From: Providencia manganoxydans
Lineage (GTDB): Bacteria > Pseudomonadota > Gammaproteobacteria > Enterobacterales > Enterobacteriaceae
Assembly (NCBI RefSeq): GCF_016618195.1
Contig: NZ_CP067099.1
Location: forward strand, 1,240,001 to 1,304,000
Length of the DNA stretch: 64,000 bases
Direction of reading: 5' to 3'
Shown: piece by piece, positions 1 through 11,589 of the stretch
Position numbering within the stretch: position 1 is the first letter of the stretch
Layout of the letters: each line of letters begins with the position of its first letter
Notes under the pieces: generated by a model
The model's database searches: none
Seen by the model: only the letters and a program-made list of their open reading frames with translations
Told to the model about the DNA's origin: nothing
Program-made: the position numbers and the translations under genes

Positions 1-108
1 CTGGGCTTCGTTCATGTACTCTTCGCCAGCTTTTTCATGATAGGGTTCAACCCCAGCAATGGCGAGAATGCTTAAGGACGATGTCTTACGTTTTTGCCCT
101 TCTTGCAT
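1..108 (-). CDS. dksA: RNA polymerase-binding transcription factor DksA (partial)
   Basis: Only the first 36 codons lie in the window; the gene runs off the left edge. The N-terminus starts MQEGQKRKTSSLSILAIAG, which matches enterobacterial DksA closely. From the family: DksA enters the secondary channel of RNA polymerase and, with ppGpp, represses rRNA promoters and activates amino-acid promoters. The coiled coil with its acidic tip and the zinc finger are outside the window. It lies downstream of sfsA on the same strand, as in E. coli. relA, which makes its co-effector ppGpp, is also in this window. Confidence 0.93.
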   Translation of the reverse strand, partial: MQEGQKRKTSSLSILAIAGVEPYHEKAGEEYMNEAQ

Positions 109-304
109 AATGCTTCTCCTACACACGCAAATTTCACAAAACCCCAAAGGGGAAAAATTAAGGTCGCTATAAATAGCAGAAGAGTGCCGTCTTGGCAATC
201 ATTCATGTTATGAGTTTTGTAATGCTGTGAAGGCGCGCGTGTTTATTCCTTTTTAAGCCCCCAGAACCCATGCGTCCTCACTTTAATAAACAATTAAGCC
301 ATCA

Positions 305-1015
305 TTATTTGATGGAAGTAAACTTAATATTTTGACCCAATAGCATTTTTTGTGTATTGATATCTACTTGATAACACAGTACTTCGACACCACTTTCGAT
401 AGCTTCATCTAAAAGTTTAGCGTATTGCTTATCGATATGGGCAGCTGCTGATACCTCGTAGATCCCCGTATGCAAAACCGCAAACAACAGTATGGCTCTT
501 TTTCCCTCTTTAGCAATTATTGTTAACTCACGTAAATGTTTTTGTCCGCGCACGGTGACTGCATCAGGGAAATAACCATGGTTATTTTCCAGTAAAGTTA
601 CTGATTTTACCTCGATAAAACAATCAGGTAGCCCATCACCGGACAGGAGAAAATCAATACGGCTATTTTCCGAACCATATTTCATCTCAGGCTTTATTAC
701 ACTATATTCGGATAATTCTGGAATGTTTTTTTGCGACAACGCTTCAGCGACGAGTTGATTTGCTCGTAATGTGTTGATGCAAATAAGATGATTTTGTGAT
801 GTTTGGGTGATTTCCCAGCTATGAGGGTACTTTCTTTTCGCGTTATCCGATGTGGAATACCAAACTGTATCACCAGGTGTCGCACACCCTGTCATGGCTC
901 CTGTATTTGCACAGTGGATTGTCATGACTTGACCTTCCGGGGTCACAACATCAGCTAAAAAGCGTTTATAGCGTTTAATTAAAGTAGCAGGTTGCAAAGG
1001 AGGCGAAAATTCCAT
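305..1015 (-). CDS. sfsA: sugar fermentation stimulation protein SfsA
   Basis: The 236-residue protein is full length for the family (E. coli SfsA is 234). It begins [23 protein letters not shown] and contains the family blocks [20 protein letters not shown] and [10 protein letters not shown]; the last two form the acidic core (D, E, K) of a nuclease-like fold. Known of the family: a DNA-binding protein named for raising maltose fermentation when overexpressed; its exact biochemical role is unsettled. It precedes dksA on the same strand, as in other enterobacteria. hrpB is divergent, about 90 bp away. Confidence 0.93.
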   Translation of the reverse strand: MEFSPPLQPATLIKRYKRFLADVVTPEGQVMTIHCANTGAMTGCATPGDTVWYSTSDNAKRKYPHSWEITQTSQNHLICINTLRANQLVAEALSQKNIPELSEYSVIKPEMKYGSENSRIDFLLSGDGLPDCFIEVKSVTLLENNHGYFPDAVTVRGQKHLRELTIIAKEGKRAILLFAVLHTGIYEVSAAAHIDKQYAKLLDEAIESGVEVLCYQVDINTQKMLLGQNIKFTSIK

Positions 1016-1107
1016 GTTGTCTCCAAAGAGTTACACTCAAGAAAGATAATGGTTCATGCTACAATCTTTATTTGCAAAAGTTAAACATCATTGGAGTTAT
1101 TATTCAC

Positions 1108-3570
1108 GTGCTACCCATTCATGATGTTAGTGATCCCTTACTGACAGCACTACAACAATCACCCCAAGTTCTACTGCATGCACCCACTGGTGCGGGCAAA
1201 TCAACGGTTCTTCCACTTCTTATATTAGAAAGCGGGATCATTGATGGGCGAATTATCATGTTGGAGCCGAGGCGTATTGCTGCTCGTAGTGTGGCTGCTC
1301 GTTTAGCCCAGCAACTCGAAGAGGAGGTTGGGCATACAGTTGGCCTACGCATGCGCTCTGAAAGCCGGATTAGTGGCAAAACGCGTATCGAAGTGGTTAC
1401 CGAAGGTGTTTTAACTCGAATGCTGCAACAGGATCCTATGTTAGAGGGAATCGGCCTGATTATATTGGATGAGTTTCATGAGCGAAGCTTACAAGCAGAC
1501 TTAGGACTCGCTTTATTATTAGACGTTCAAGAAGCGTTACGTGATGATTTAAAAATCCTATTGATGTCAGCCACACTCGATGATCAAGGGCTAACTCAGT
1601 TATTCCCTCATGCTCCTGTTATTACTTCTGAAGGTCGGTCATTCCCTGTTAGTCGACACTTTCGACCGATAAACCCTAATAAGTTGTTTCATAAAGAAGT
1701 CGCCAGTGCTGTTTGGCAACTACTTCAACAGGAAAGTGGTTCGTTACTGCTATTTCTACCGGGAGTTGGCGAAATAGAAAGAACACGTACAGAGCTGGCT
1801 TTGATGGTTAGTGAGGACATACTTTTATGCCCTATGTACGGTGCTCTTTCGATAAAAGAGCAGCAACAAGCCATACAGCCAGCACCCGAAGGGAAACGAA
1901 AGGTGGTTTTAGCCACCAATATCGCTGAAACCAGCCTTACGATAGAGGGTATTCGATTAGTGGTTGATAGTGGTTTTGAGCGTATAGGTTTATTCAATCC
2001 AAGAACTGGATTAACAAAATTAGTTAAGCAGCGTATAAGCCAAGCTTCAATGGTGCAACGAGCTGGGCGTGCAGGGCGTTTAGAATCAGGTGTTTGTTGG
2101 CATTTATTTAGTCAGGAGCAAGCCGAACGCGCTGCACAATTTAGTGAGGCAGAAATCCTGCACAGTGATTTAAGTGGATTATGGTTATCACTATTACAGT
2201 GGGGATGCCAAGAAGTGACTCAGTTACAGTGGTTAGATAGTCCTCCACAGCCTGCTATTGGGGCGGCAAAAGATTTACTCAAGCGATTAGGTGCTATTGA
2301 TCAATATGGTCAACTCACTCAAGTAGGTAGGGGAATGACGGGCTCAGGTAGCTCTGTGCGTACAGCCGCTATACTGCACGAGGCTCAACAAAACCAAAAC
2401 ATCGAAGTCATTAAATTAGCGGCATTGCTGGTGGCTATCATTGAAGAACCACCACGTCAAAACCATTGCGATTTATCTTATTATGTAGAGCGACCAACAG
2501 ATAATTGGTGTAAGCGTGCTTCAATACTTAGCGGGCACAAGGTGACATCAGCCGTTGGCAAAAATAGCAACTTGATAAGTGAGTGGTTACCTACATTGTT
2601 AGTGGCGGGATTCGCAGATCGCATTGCTAAAAATCGTGATAACCAAGGCCGTTACTTATTATCCAGTGGCTTAGGGGCTTCATTAGATGAAAACGAGACA
2701 TTGTTTACTTCTGCATGGTTAATAGCGCCTGTGCTTTGGCAACCTGAAACATCAGCTGATGCGAAAATTGCGTTGGCGCTGCCTATTGATATCGAAACGT
2801 TACAAGCAACTTGCCCTGAATTGTTTTATCAGCAGGAAACGGTGGAATGGGATGAACAAAAAGGAACGTTGATTGCTTGGAAAAGATTACAATGTGGGCA
2901 ACTGGTGATCCAATCGGAAAGGTTAGCAAACCCAAATAGCCAGCAAATTAAACAGGCGTTATTGCATTGGCTTCGTCAAAATGGGCTAGATAGTTTGGAT
3001 TGGAGCCTATTTGCTCAGCAGTTACGCATTCGTTGTCAATTGGCACAGCAATGGTTTCCAGATATTTCTCTTCCAGCAGTTGATGATGAAACTTTATTAG
3101 ATTCTTTAGAGTCTTGGTTAGCACCATATCTGGATGGCATTACTCATCGCAAGCAGCTACACGCATTGAATATTGGTGAGTTATTAGAACATCGATTAGA
3201 TTGGCAACAAAAAAAATGGCTCGATGAGGCATTGCCGACGCATTATTTAGCTGGTTCTGGCAGCAATGTAAGTATTCACTATTTTTTGGAGAAACCGCCC
3301 CTAATTGAGATCCGAATGCAAGAAATGTATGGGCAGGCGACGAATCCAACAGTTGCTCATGGTCAAGTGGTGGTGACATTATCATTATTATCACCAGCAA
3401 TGCGCCCATTACAGATCACACAAGATTTAGGTGCTTTTTGGCAAGGAAGTTATCGCGCAATACAAAAAGAGATGAAAGGACGTTACCCAAAGCATCTGTG
3501 GCCTGATGATCCTGCCACTACAGCACCAACCAATAAAACGAAAAAAGCAATTAATTTAGCTAATAATTAA
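1108..3570 (+). CDS. hrpB: ATP-dependent helicase HrpB
   Basis: This is a DEAH-type superfamily 2 helicase. The sequence shows the Walker A motif APTGAGKS near residue 28, motif II as DEFH in ILDEFHER, motif III MSATL, motif VI QRAGRAGR, and the long C-terminal HrpB extension. I place the start at GTG 1108, preceded by GGAG 11 bases upstream, because the protein then begins like E. coli HrpB (820 aa here). A TTG at 1072 would add 12 residues but has no ribosome-binding site and no homologous sequence. The biological substrate of HrpB is poorly defined in the literature. It is convergent with tpl, with only 8 bp between the stop codons. Confidence 0.93.
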   Translation: MLPIHDVSDPLLTALQQSPQVLLHAPTGAGKSTVLPLLILESGIIDGRIIMLEPRRIAARSVAARLAQQLEEEVGHTVGLRMRSESRISGKTRIEVVTEGVLTRMLQQDPMLEGIGLIILDEFHERSLQADLGLALLLDVQEALRDDLKILLMSATLDDQGLTQLFPHAPVITSEGRSFPVSRHFRPINPNKLFHKEVASAVWQLLQQESGSLLLFLPGVGEIERTRTELALMVSEDILLCPMYGALSIKEQQQAIQPAPEGKRKVVLATNIAETSLTIEGIRLVVDSGFERIGLFNPRTGLTKLVKQRISQASMVQRAGRAGRLESGVCWHLFSQEQAERAAQFSEAEILHSDLSGLWLSLLQWGCQEVTQLQWLDSPPQPAIGAAKDLLKRLGAIDQYGQLTQVGRGMTGSGSSVRTAAILHEAQQNQNIEVIKLAALLVAIIEEPPRQNHCDLSYYVERPTDNWCKRASILSGHKVTSAVGKNSNLISEWLPTLLVAGFADRIAKNRDNQGRYLLSSGLGASLDENETLFTSAWLIAPVLWQPETSADAKIALALPIDIETLQATCPELFYQQETVEWDEQKGTLIAWKRLQCGQLVIQSERLANPNSQQIKQALLHWLRQNGLDSLDWSLFAQQLRIRCQLAQQWFPDISLPAVDDETLLDSLESWLAPYLDGITHRKQLHALNIGELLEHRLDWQQKKWLDEALPTHYLAGSGSNVSIHYFLEKPPLIEIRMQEMYGQATNPTVAHGQVVVTLSLLSPAMRPLQITQDLGAFWQGSYRAIQKEMKGRYPKHLWPDDPATTAPTNKTKKAINLANN

Positions 3571-3578
3571 TATGATAA

Positions 3579-5284
<1,706 letters not shown>

Positions 5285-7804
5285 ATGTCCGGTAAAGATT
5301 TAGAACCTATTGGTAGACGTAGAAAACCATCTACCAAAAAAAAACCATCTAACTCACGCCGCCACCGCCGTGATGACTATGATTATGAAGAAGAATTATT
5401 TAACGATGATGATATTGATGAGCAAGACCTCGATGATGAAGAGGACGAGCTAATGGCTAAGAAAAAAAATAACGGTAACAAGAACCGCAAACCAAAAAGT
5501 AATTGGCGTTGGTTTTGGCTACTCGTCAAATTATTGATCGTTTTTGCAGTGTTACTTGCCGCTTATGCTTTTTATCTCAACCAACAAATCAAGGAACGTC
5601 TTGATGGTAAGGTATGGGATCTACCTGCTGCTGTTTATGGCCGTATGGTCAATCTTGAACCCGGCATGGATTATAGCCAAGCTGAGATGGTGCGTTTGCT
5701 TGAAGGTATGCAGTACCGTAAAGTGACTAAAATTACCAATTCAGGTGAGTTTTCGGTAAAAGGCAATTCGATTGAAATTTTACGACGACCATTTAATTTC
5801 CCAGATCAAAAGGAAGGCCAAATATTGGCTAAAATGTCATTTGATAATGGGGTATTGAATAAAATTGAAAACATGGAAAACGGGCGTTCGTTTGGTTTCT
5901 TCCGTTTAGATCCAAAGCTGATCACCATGATGCAATCAGCCAATAATGAACAACGTTTAGTATTACCACTGGCTGATTTCCCTGAATCATTAATCAAGAT
6001 ATTGATCGAGACAGAAGATCGGGATTTTTATGAGCACGATGGGGTAAGTCTTTATTCTATTGGTCGTGCTGTAGTGGCTAACTTATCGGCAGGTAAATCC
6101 GTTCAAGGGGGAAGTACATTAACGCAACAATTAGTGAAAAACCTGTTTTTGACTAACGAGAGAACCCTTAAACGTAAAATTAACGAAGCCATTATGGCGG
6201 TGCTGCTTGATTACAATTACGGTAAAGAGCGCATTCTTGAATTATATCTCAATGAGGTTTTCTTAGGGCAAAATGGGAATGATGAAATTCGTGGTTTCCC
6301 ACTTGCCAGCCTGTACTATTTTGGGCGTCCAATTAATGAACTAAGCCTTGACCAGCAGGCTCTGCTAGTGGGAATGGTTCAAGGGGCATCTCTCTATAAT
6401 CCATGGACTAACCCTGAAAATGCCACTAAGCGCCGTAACGTTGTGTTAAAAATCTTAGAAACACGCAATGTTATTGATCATGAAATGTATCAAGTATTAA
6501 GTGCGCGTCCATTAGGGGTCAAGACCAAAGAAGGTTTAGTGGCTTCACAACCAGCATTTATGCAAATGGTGCGTCAGGAGTTGAACGAAAAACTGGGTGA
6601 CAAAGTTCAACAGTTATCGGGCGCGAAAATTTTCACCACTTTAGATCCTGTTGCGCAAACTGCCGCGGAAACAGCGGTTGAATCAGGGGTTGCTCAGTTA
6701 CGTAAAGATCGTAAATTAAACGATCTCGAAGGGGCTATGGTCGTAGTCGACCGTATTAATGGTGAAGTACGTGCAATGGTTGGCGGTTCACAGCCACAGT
6801 ATTCAGGTTTTAACCGAGCGCTTAATGCACGTCGGAGCATTGGTTCGTTAGCAAAACCCCCTGTTTATCTCGCAGCATTAAATGAGCCAGACCGTTTTCG
6901 CCTCAACACATGGTTGAAAGACGAACCATTATCAGTGAAAGTGGGGAATCAAACATGGCAACCTAGAAATTACAGCCGTAACTTTACTGGCGGTATGCTA
7001 CTGGTTGACGCTTTAGCAAAATCACAAAATATTCCAACGGTAAACTTAGGATTAGAAGTTGGGTTAGACCAGATAGTGAATATTTTTGTGCGTCTAGGCG
7101 CCCCAGCTGGCGCGATGGAAAAGGTTCCTGCGATGTTACTTGGTGCGGTGAATTTAACACCAGCTGAAGTCGCTCAAATCTATCAAACTATTGGTGGTAA
7201 TGGTAATCGCGCTAAATTATCCGCATTGCGTTCAGTCATTGATGGTGATGGTAGTGAAATCTATCAAAGCTACCCTTCCGCAGAACGTGCTATACCTTCC
7301 CAAGCGGCTTATTTAACACTATATGGTATGCAGCAAGTGGTTCAGCAAGGTACTGGGCGAGTTTTATTGTCGAAATATGGCAAATATAACTTAGCAGGTA
7401 AAACAGGCACCACTAACAATTTACGTGACAGTTGGTATGCAGGCATTGATGGTAAAGAAGTCGCCATTGTGTGGATTGGTCGTGATAATAATGAGCCAAC
7501 ACAGTTAACCGGCTCTACAGGAGCGCTTAGAGTATACCAGCGTTATTTAGATAATCAGGCTCCATTAGCTTTAATCAACCGTCAACCGGAAGGCATTGTT
7601 GATATGAAGGTAATGCCAGATGGCCAATTCAATTGTTCTGACTTTGGTGGCGGACGTACTTTACCTATTTGGACCGATAATCCAGATGCGCTTTGCCAAG
7701 CATCTGCCAATCAAGAGCCAGTTTGGGATTTAAATAATAATTCCGAACAGCCAGCAACCGACGATGCGCCTGATTGGGTGAAAGAAATGTTCGGTAATAA
7801 TTAA
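5285..7804 (+). CDS. mrcB: bifunctional penicillin-binding protein 1B
   Basis: PBP1B polymerises glycan strands from lipid II and cross-links their peptides in the periplasm. The 839-residue protein has a charged cytoplasmic N-terminus, one membrane anchor at about residues 78-98, a UB2H-like region, a family 51 glycosyltransferase (EDRDFYEHDG and GGSTLTQQLVKN) and a transpeptidase with SLAK (SxxK), SQN (SxN) and GKTGTT (KTG). All catalytic motifs are intact. An internal ATG at codon 57 with its own ribosome-binding site could give a shorter form, as known for E. coli PBP1B. The gene keeps its place after hrpB; a strong terminator follows at once. No fhu operon follows, unlike E. coli. Confidence 0.96.
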   Translation: MSGKDLEPIGRRRKPSTKKKPSNSRRHRRDDYDYEEELFNDDDIDEQDLDDEEDELMAKKKNNGNKNRKPKSNWRWFWLLVKLLIVFAVLLAAYAFYLNQQIKERLDGKVWDLPAAVYGRMVNLEPGMDYSQAEMVRLLEGMQYRKVTKITNSGEFSVKGNSIEILRRPFNFPDQKEGQILAKMSFDNGVLNKIENMENGRSFGFFRLDPKLITMMQSANNEQRLVLPLADFPESLIKILIETEDRDFYEHDGVSLYSIGRAVVANLSAGKSVQGGSTLTQQLVKNLFLTNERTLKRKINEAIMAVLLDYNYGKERILELYLNEVFLGQNGNDEIRGFPLASLYYFGRPINELSLDQQALLVGMVQGASLYNPWTNPENATKRRNVVLKILETRNVIDHEMYQVLSARPLGVKTKEGLVASQPAFMQMVRQELNEKLGDKVQQLSGAKIFTTLDPVAQTAAETAVESGVAQLRKDRKLNDLEGAMVVVDRINGEVRAMVGGSQPQYSGFNRALNARRSIGSLAKPPVYLAALNEPDRFRLNTWLKDEPLSVKVGNQTWQPRNYSRNFTGGMLLVDALAKSQNIPTVNLGLEVGLDQIVNIFVRLGAPAGAMEKVPAMLLGAVNLTPAEVAQIYQTIGGNGNRAKLSALRSVIDGDGSEIYQSYPSAERAIPSQAAYLTLYGMQQVVQQGTGRVLLSKYGKYNLAGKTGTTNNLRDSWYAGIDGKEVAIVWIGRDNNEPTQLTGSTGALRVYQRYLDNQAPLALINRQPEGIVDMKVMPDGQFNCSDFGGGRTLPIWTDNPDALCQASANQEPVWDLNNNSEQPATDDAPDWVKEMFGNN
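5439..5455 (+). promoter_or_regulatory. internal ribosome-binding site and start in mrcB
   Basis: AAGAGGA is followed about 7 bases later by ATG (5453-5455) in frame with mrcB at codon 57, directly before a lysine-rich stretch and the membrane anchor. E. coli makes a short PBP1B from an internal Met at codon 46, so a similar second start is plausible here. This is inference from spacing and sequence only. Confidence 0.5.
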
Positions 7805-7821
7805 TTAGCGCCATAAATAAA

Positions 7822-7858
7822 ATCCCCCGTGATTGTTTAAATGACGGGGGATTTTTTT
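7822..7858 (+). terminator. rho-independent terminator after mrcB
   Basis: ATCCCCCGT and ACGGGGGAT form a perfect 9-bp GC-rich stem around a 13-base loop, followed by seven T. It lies 18 bases after the mrcB stop codon. Confidence 0.92.
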
Positions 7859-7876
7859 ATGCAGAAATTTATAGCA

Positions 7877-8161
7877 TTAAATCGCTGCTAGTTCATGAAA
7901 CAAAGAGGGATTTTTTTTAATTGCGATTAAAACTTTGGCAGCTAAGCCAGTTGGGTTGCGTCGTTTTAACTCCCAGCTTTTTATCGTATCAATACTCGTA
8001 CCCAATGCATCAGCTAATTCAACCTGTGAAACTTTCAGCTGTTCTCTAATTTCTTTCACATCAGCCACTTCATAACGCGTTACCTTAGATGGTTTTTTTT
8101 TGCCGTTTTTTATCTCTACGGCTTCTTCTAATGAAGTTTTCAGTTCATTGAAAATACTCAT
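7877..8161 (-). CDS. NadS-type helix-turn-helix antitoxin
   Basis: The 94-residue protein has a C-terminal XRE-type helix-turn-helix: IREQLKVSQVELADALGTS then TIKSWELKRRNP, typical of HigA/NadS antitoxins that also repress their operon. It follows the toxin gene in the same direction with its start overlapping the toxin's end region (toxin stop 8163, start 8161). The ATG at 8161 is chosen because GAGGTG sits just upstream; the ATG at 8173 would overlap the toxin more and lacks a site. Toxin-first order fits the HigBA class. The nearby palindrome at 8527-8541 is its likely operator. Confidence 0.85.
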   Translation of the reverse strand: MSIFNELKTSLEEAVEIKNGKKKPSKVTRYEVADVKEIREQLKVSQVELADALGTSIDTIKSWELKRRNPTGLAAKVLIAIKKNPSLFHELAAI

Positions 8162-8162
8162 T

Positions 8163-8495
8163 TTACACCTCATTCTTAAGTAGTCTCGTTAGTTTTTTTA
8201 ATTCGGTTTTTTCTGTATCAGTTAAGCTATCTTTTACTGTTTTTGGGTAAGCCATTAAAAGATAAATTATTTCTTTAGTCGCTAAAAAATAAATAATTCT
8301 TGCGCTTCCACTTTTGCCTTGATTACCTGTCGCCATTCGCACTTTTCGTAGACCTCCAGTCCCTTGGATCAGGTCACCGATATCTGGGTAACCAATAAGT
8401 GTGATTTGGAGTGCTTTTAATTCGTCGTCAGTAGCTATTTGTTTGATTTGTTTTGTAAAAAGAGATGTTTCGATAAATTCTATTGCATGACCCAT
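8163..8495 (-). CDS. HigB/RelE-type toxin
   Basis: The 110-residue protein resembles the RelE/HigB superfamily of ribosome-dependent mRNA endonucleases: a compact basic protein with the segment GTGGLRKVRMA, then SARIIYFLA and IYLLMAYPKT, corresponding to the beta strands of that fold. The start at 8495 has the ribosome-binding site GGGAGGG; the longer ORF to 8516 does not. The partner antitoxin follows immediately. The cassette sits between mrcB and hemL, where E. coli has fhu genes. Activity is inferred from family and pairing. Confidence 0.84.
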   Translation of the reverse strand: MGHAIEFIETSLFTKQIKQIATDDELKALQITLIGYPDIGDLIQGTGGLRKVRMATGNQGKSGSARIIYFLATKEIIYLLMAYPKTVKDSLTDTEKTELKKLTRLLKNEV

Positions 8496-8526
8496 TGGTT
8501 TCCCTCCCTGAAACACAATAGTTAAA

Positions 8527-8551
8527 GTGTACTTTGTACACCCTTCGGTGT
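8527..8551. promoter_or_regulatory. palindromic operator of the toxin-antitoxin operon
   Basis: Upstream of the toxin start lies GTGTAC-TTT-GTACAC, a perfect 6-bp inverted repeat (8527-8541). It overlaps a second repeat, ACACC-CTTC-GGTGT (8538-8551). The position, about 30-55 bp before the toxin ATG, fits an autoregulatory HigA/NadS binding site over the promoter. Confidence 0.65.
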
Positions 8552-8608
8552 CAATAAAAGTATGTAAATGGGGGAATCTAAGAGAGAGATTAAAAATTAA
8601 GTTATTTA

Positions 8609-8631
8609 AGGAGGCGAGGGGAGCGCCTCCT
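8609..8631 (-). terminator. hairpin terminator after hemL
   Basis: AGGAGGCG and CGCCTCCT form a perfect 8-bp stem around a 7-base loop, 14 bases after the hemL stop on the minus strand. The following minus-strand sequence is AT-rich but has no long T run, so efficiency is uncertain. Confidence 0.6.
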
Positions 8632-8644
8632 CGTATAGGATAAA

Positions 8645-9934
8645 TTAAGCTGCTTTCATTTTGGCTAATGCGACTTCTGCGGCTTCGATGGTTTTTTCAA
8701 TGTCTTCATCGCTGTGTGCAATAGACATAAAACCTGCTTCGAAAGCTGATGGCGCTAAATAAATACCTTGCTCTAACATGAGGTGGAAGAAGGTTTTAAA
8801 ACGCTCAACATCACATTTCATCACATCTTGGTAGCAAGTGACACTTTTGGCATCAGTAAAGAATATACCGAACATCCCACCAACATGGTTTATCACCATT
8901 GGGATCCCTTGTGCTTTTGATACACGCTCTAAACCACGAGCAAGTTTATCTGTCAGTTCTGTTAGTCTTGAATGAACGCCTGGTTGAGAGACTTCATTTA
9001 AACACGCTAGACCAGCAGCCATGGCAACAGGGTTACCTGATAAGGTTCCTGCTTGATAAACTGGACCAATTGGCGCGAGTTTTTCCATCACTTCATAGCG
9101 GCCACCAAATGCCCCTACAGGCATACCACCACCAATAATTTTGCCTAAGCAAGTAAGGTCTGGTTGCACATCATAATAATCTTGCGCTCCGCCGAGTGCT
9201 ACGCGGAAACCAGTCATGACTTCATCAATAATCAGCAATGCATCGAACTCATCACACAGTGCACGTAGGCCCGGTAAAAATTCTGCGGTTGGTGGTACAC
9301 AGTTCATATTACCGGCAACAGGTTCAACGATCACACAGGCTATTGCTTCAGGGTAGTTTTCAAAAGCTTGGCGAACTGATGCGAGATCATTATAGGTACA
9401 AGTCAATGTGTGTTTTACGAAATCTTCAGGTACACCCGGAGAATTTGGCTCCCCCATGGTTAATGCACCAGAGCCTGCTTTCACGAGTAAGCAGTCAGCA
9501 TGACCATGATAGCAGCCTTCAAATTTAATAATTTTATCGCGGCCAGTATAGCCACGAGCGAGTCGGATCGCACTCATGGTCGCTTCAGTACCTGAGTTAA
9601 CCATACGGATCATATCGATAGAAGGAACTAATTCACAAACCAGTTTTGCCATTTCGACTTCAGCGGCAGTGGGGGCTCCGAAGCTCAATCCTTTATTAAC
9701 GGCTTTGATCACGGCATCACGAACAGCGGGATGGTTATGCCCCAGAACCATTGGTCCCCATGAGCCGACATAGTCAACATAAGCTTTACCATCAACATCA
9801 TAGATATAAGCACCATCAGCGCGTTCAATAAATAGTGGCGTACCACCAACACCATTAAATGCGCGAACAGGTGAGTTAACACCGCCAGGGATCAGCTGTT
9901 GTGCTTGATTATAGAGATCTAAAGAATGGCTCAT
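8645..9934 (-). CDS. hemL: glutamate-1-semialdehyde 2,1-aminomutase
   Basis: HemL converts glutamate-1-semialdehyde to 5-aminolevulinate in the C5 route of tetrapyrrole synthesis, using PLP. The protein is 429 residues, near the E. coli length of 426. Visible motifs are [20 protein letters not shown], the cofactor aspartate in [12 protein letters not shown] and the PLP lysine in [17 protein letters not shown]. The start follows an AGGAGCCC-like site. It lies upstream of erpA on the opposite strand, as part of the mrcB-to-dgt block. hemH at 57818 is the last enzyme of the same pathway. Confidence 0.96.
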   Translation of the reverse strand: MSHSLDLYNQAQQLIPGGVNSPVRAFNGVGGTPLFIERADGAYIYDVDGKAYVDYVGSWGPMVLGHNHPAVRDAVIKAVNKGLSFGAPTAAEVEMAKLVCELVPSIDMIRMVNSGTEATMSAIRLARGYTGRDKIIKFEGCYHGHADCLLVKAGSGALTMGEPNSPGVPEDFVKHTLTCTYNDLASVRQAFENYPEAIACVIVEPVAGNMNCVPPTAEFLPGLRALCDEFDALLIIDEVMTGFRVALGGAQDYYDVQPDLTCLGKIIGGGMPVGAFGGRYEVMEKLAPIGPVYQAGTLSGNPVAMAAGLACLNEVSQPGVHSRLTELTDKLARGLERVSKAQGIPMVINHVGGMFGIFFTDAKSVTCYQDVMKCDVERFKTFFHLMLEQGIYLAPSAFEAGFMSIAHSDEDIEKTIEAAEVALAKMKAA

Positions 9935-9965
9935 GCAGGGCTCCTGAGTCGGGACTAATTAAAAA

Positions 9966-10107
9966 TATACTCGTCATACATCAAGTTACAGCGTCTTGAA
10001 TAAAGGTTCGGTGACTAGGTTCACTCGCGTTCAGTCATCTACTTATATCGGTACTTCGTGACTCATTTTATGGTCACTTGGCTGCACTTCGGATTATTTA
10101 GAGTATA
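9966..10107 (+). repeat. ERIC-like repeat 1 (full length, divergent)
   Basis: The element starts TATACTCGTCATACATCAAGT and ends GGATTATTTAGAGTATA, the terminal sequences shared by the other copies in this window and by ERIC/IRU elements. It is about 142 bp, slightly longer than the canonical 127, with a diverged centre. It fills the hemL-erpA gap; the rest of that gap (10108-10291) shows no gene and presumably holds the erpA promoter. Confidence 0.8.
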
Positions 10108-10291
10108 AAACGATGATTGTATACTAAAGCACACAATCAATTAAACCAAATGCATTGATTGGTATGCACAATGTGTTGAATTACGTAACAGGGCTTGAAT
10201 CAATACCTAAGCTGGCGGATAATTAGGTTAATTGATCTGAGTAGGCTATCTGCTTACGCTGAATTACCGGTTGACCGGCTTGGAGTAAAAA

Positions 10292-10636
10292 ATGAGTGAT
10301 GATGCAGCTCTGCCGTTGCAGTTTACTGATGCGGCAGCAATTAAAGTAAAAGACCTAGTTTCTGATGAAGACAACCCAAACCTGCGTCTACGTGTTTACA
10401 TTACCGGTGGTGGTTGTAGCGGTTTTCAGTATGGCTTTACCTTTGATGATAAAATCAATGAAGGCGATATGACCATTGAAAAGCAAGGCGTTGCTTTGGT
10501 TGTTGACCCAATGAGCCTACAATATCTGGTTGGTGGTAGTGTTGACTATACTGAAGGGTTGGAAGGCTCTCGCTTTATCGTTACCAATCCGAATGCCAAA
10601 TCCACTTGCGGTTGTGGTTCTTCATTTAGCGTATAA
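10292..10636 (+). CDS. erpA: iron-sulfur cluster insertion protein ErpA
   Basis: ErpA is an A-type carrier that delivers Fe-S clusters to apoproteins, including the isoprenoid enzyme IspG. The 114-residue protein has the three conserved cysteines: one in [12 protein letters not shown] and two in STCGCGSSF at the C-terminus. Length matches E. coli ErpA. The start has the site TTGGAGT nine bases upstream. It stands alone between hemL and btuF, as in related genomes. Confidence 0.96.
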   Translation: MSDDAALPLQFTDAAAIKVKDLVSDEDNPNLRLRVYITGGGCSGFQYGFTFDDKINEGDMTIEKQGVALVVDPMSLQYLVGGSVDYTEGLEGSRFIVTNPNAKSTCGCGSSFSV

Positions 10637-10712
10637 CGTCTAATAAACGGAGCGGGAAAATGACAGATTGATCCCGCTTCGTCAATCACCTCAAACTTCC
10701 ATTTAAAGGCGA

Positions 10713-11528
10713 TTACTGCTCTGGGTGTAGTTGTGCACAGAGTGATTGTGCTGCAAGCAGCGATCGAGGCCCAGCTCGATGAAACCAATCTTCATTTAAA
10801 CGAATAATCGGTACAGATAGTTGTGTTTTCCAAAATTGTTTGACCGCATTTTGTTGCGTTTGATCCTCTGTCATGACAATCACTTCAGGTTTGCGAGTCA
10901 GCACTTGCTCTCGACTGACTTGTGGCCAAGGCACGGCACTGTTTGCAAAAATATTTTTACCACCACACAAAGAAACAATATCATTTTGAATAGTCCCCTT
11001 TCCGGTAGTAAATAACGGTTGAGTACCTAATTGAATAAATAATGATTTTGGGGGTTGAACTTGCTGATAGTGCTGTTTTAACTGAGTCAGTTGCTCACGC
11101 ATATGAGATGCTGATTGCTGAGCAATATCAGGTTTGGGACTGTATTGTGCCAATTGTTCAATGCTAGAAATAACGGACTCAATACTATTAGGATCGAAGT
11201 AAATAATTGGAATTCCTAACGCGGCTAATTGATCGAGAGGGCGTTGCGGATTACCTCCGCGCCACGCTAATATCAAATCTGGTTTTAGTGCGATGATCCG
11301 CTCTACATTCATACCTTGCCAGTCGGCAACTTGTTCGAGTTGTTTGGCTTCTAACGGGTAGTCTGAGTAAGCACTCACGGCGATTAAGCTTTCACCTAAT
11401 CCGGCCGCATAAGCGAGTTCTGTATTGGCTGGAGAGAGACTAATCACACGATGCTTAGTTTCAGCCAGAGTCGGTGCATTAAAGAACAGTAGTACAGCCA
11501 GTAGTGTCGTGAGGTACAATTTCATCAT
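10713..11528 (-). CDS. btuF: vitamin B12 ABC transporter substrate-binding protein BtuF
   Basis: BtuF binds cobalamin in the periplasm and hands it to BtuCD. From ATG 11528 the protein is 271 residues; it begins [16 protein letters not shown] with a signal peptide ending near TLAETKH, followed by [17 protein letters not shown], the usual start of the first lobe of the TroA/BtuF fold. A further 16 residues upstream (to 11576) would spoil the signal peptide and are left out. It follows mtnN in the same direction, 61 bp after that gene's stop, as in E. coli, where the two are co-transcribed. Confidence 0.92.
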   Translation of the reverse strand: MMKLYLTTLLAVLLFFNAPTLAETKHRVISLSPANTELAYAAGLGESLIAVSAYSDYPLEAKQLEQVADWQGMNVERIIALKPDLILAWRGGNPQRPLDQLAALGIPIIYFDPNSIESVISSIEQLAQYSPKPDIAQQSASHMREQLTQLKQHYQQVQPPKSLFIQLGTQPLFTTGKGTIQNDIVSLCGGKNIFANSAVPWPQVSREQVLTRKPEVIVMTEDQTQQNAVKQFWKTQLSVPIIRLNEDWFHRAGPRSLLAAQSLCAQLHPEQ

Positions 11529-11589
11529 TCTATTCTGTAGATAAGCAAAAAAGTATGGATATTTTTCAACCCACACTTTTTATTAGGTA

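Noticed and set aside
1072..1107. TTG start for hrpB
   Set aside because: No ribosome-binding site and no similarity to HrpB N-termini; GTG 1108 has GGAG and gives the normal start.
11529..11576. Longer BtuF start (MWVEKY...)
   Set aside because: It adds charged residues before the signal peptide and has no better ribosome-binding site.
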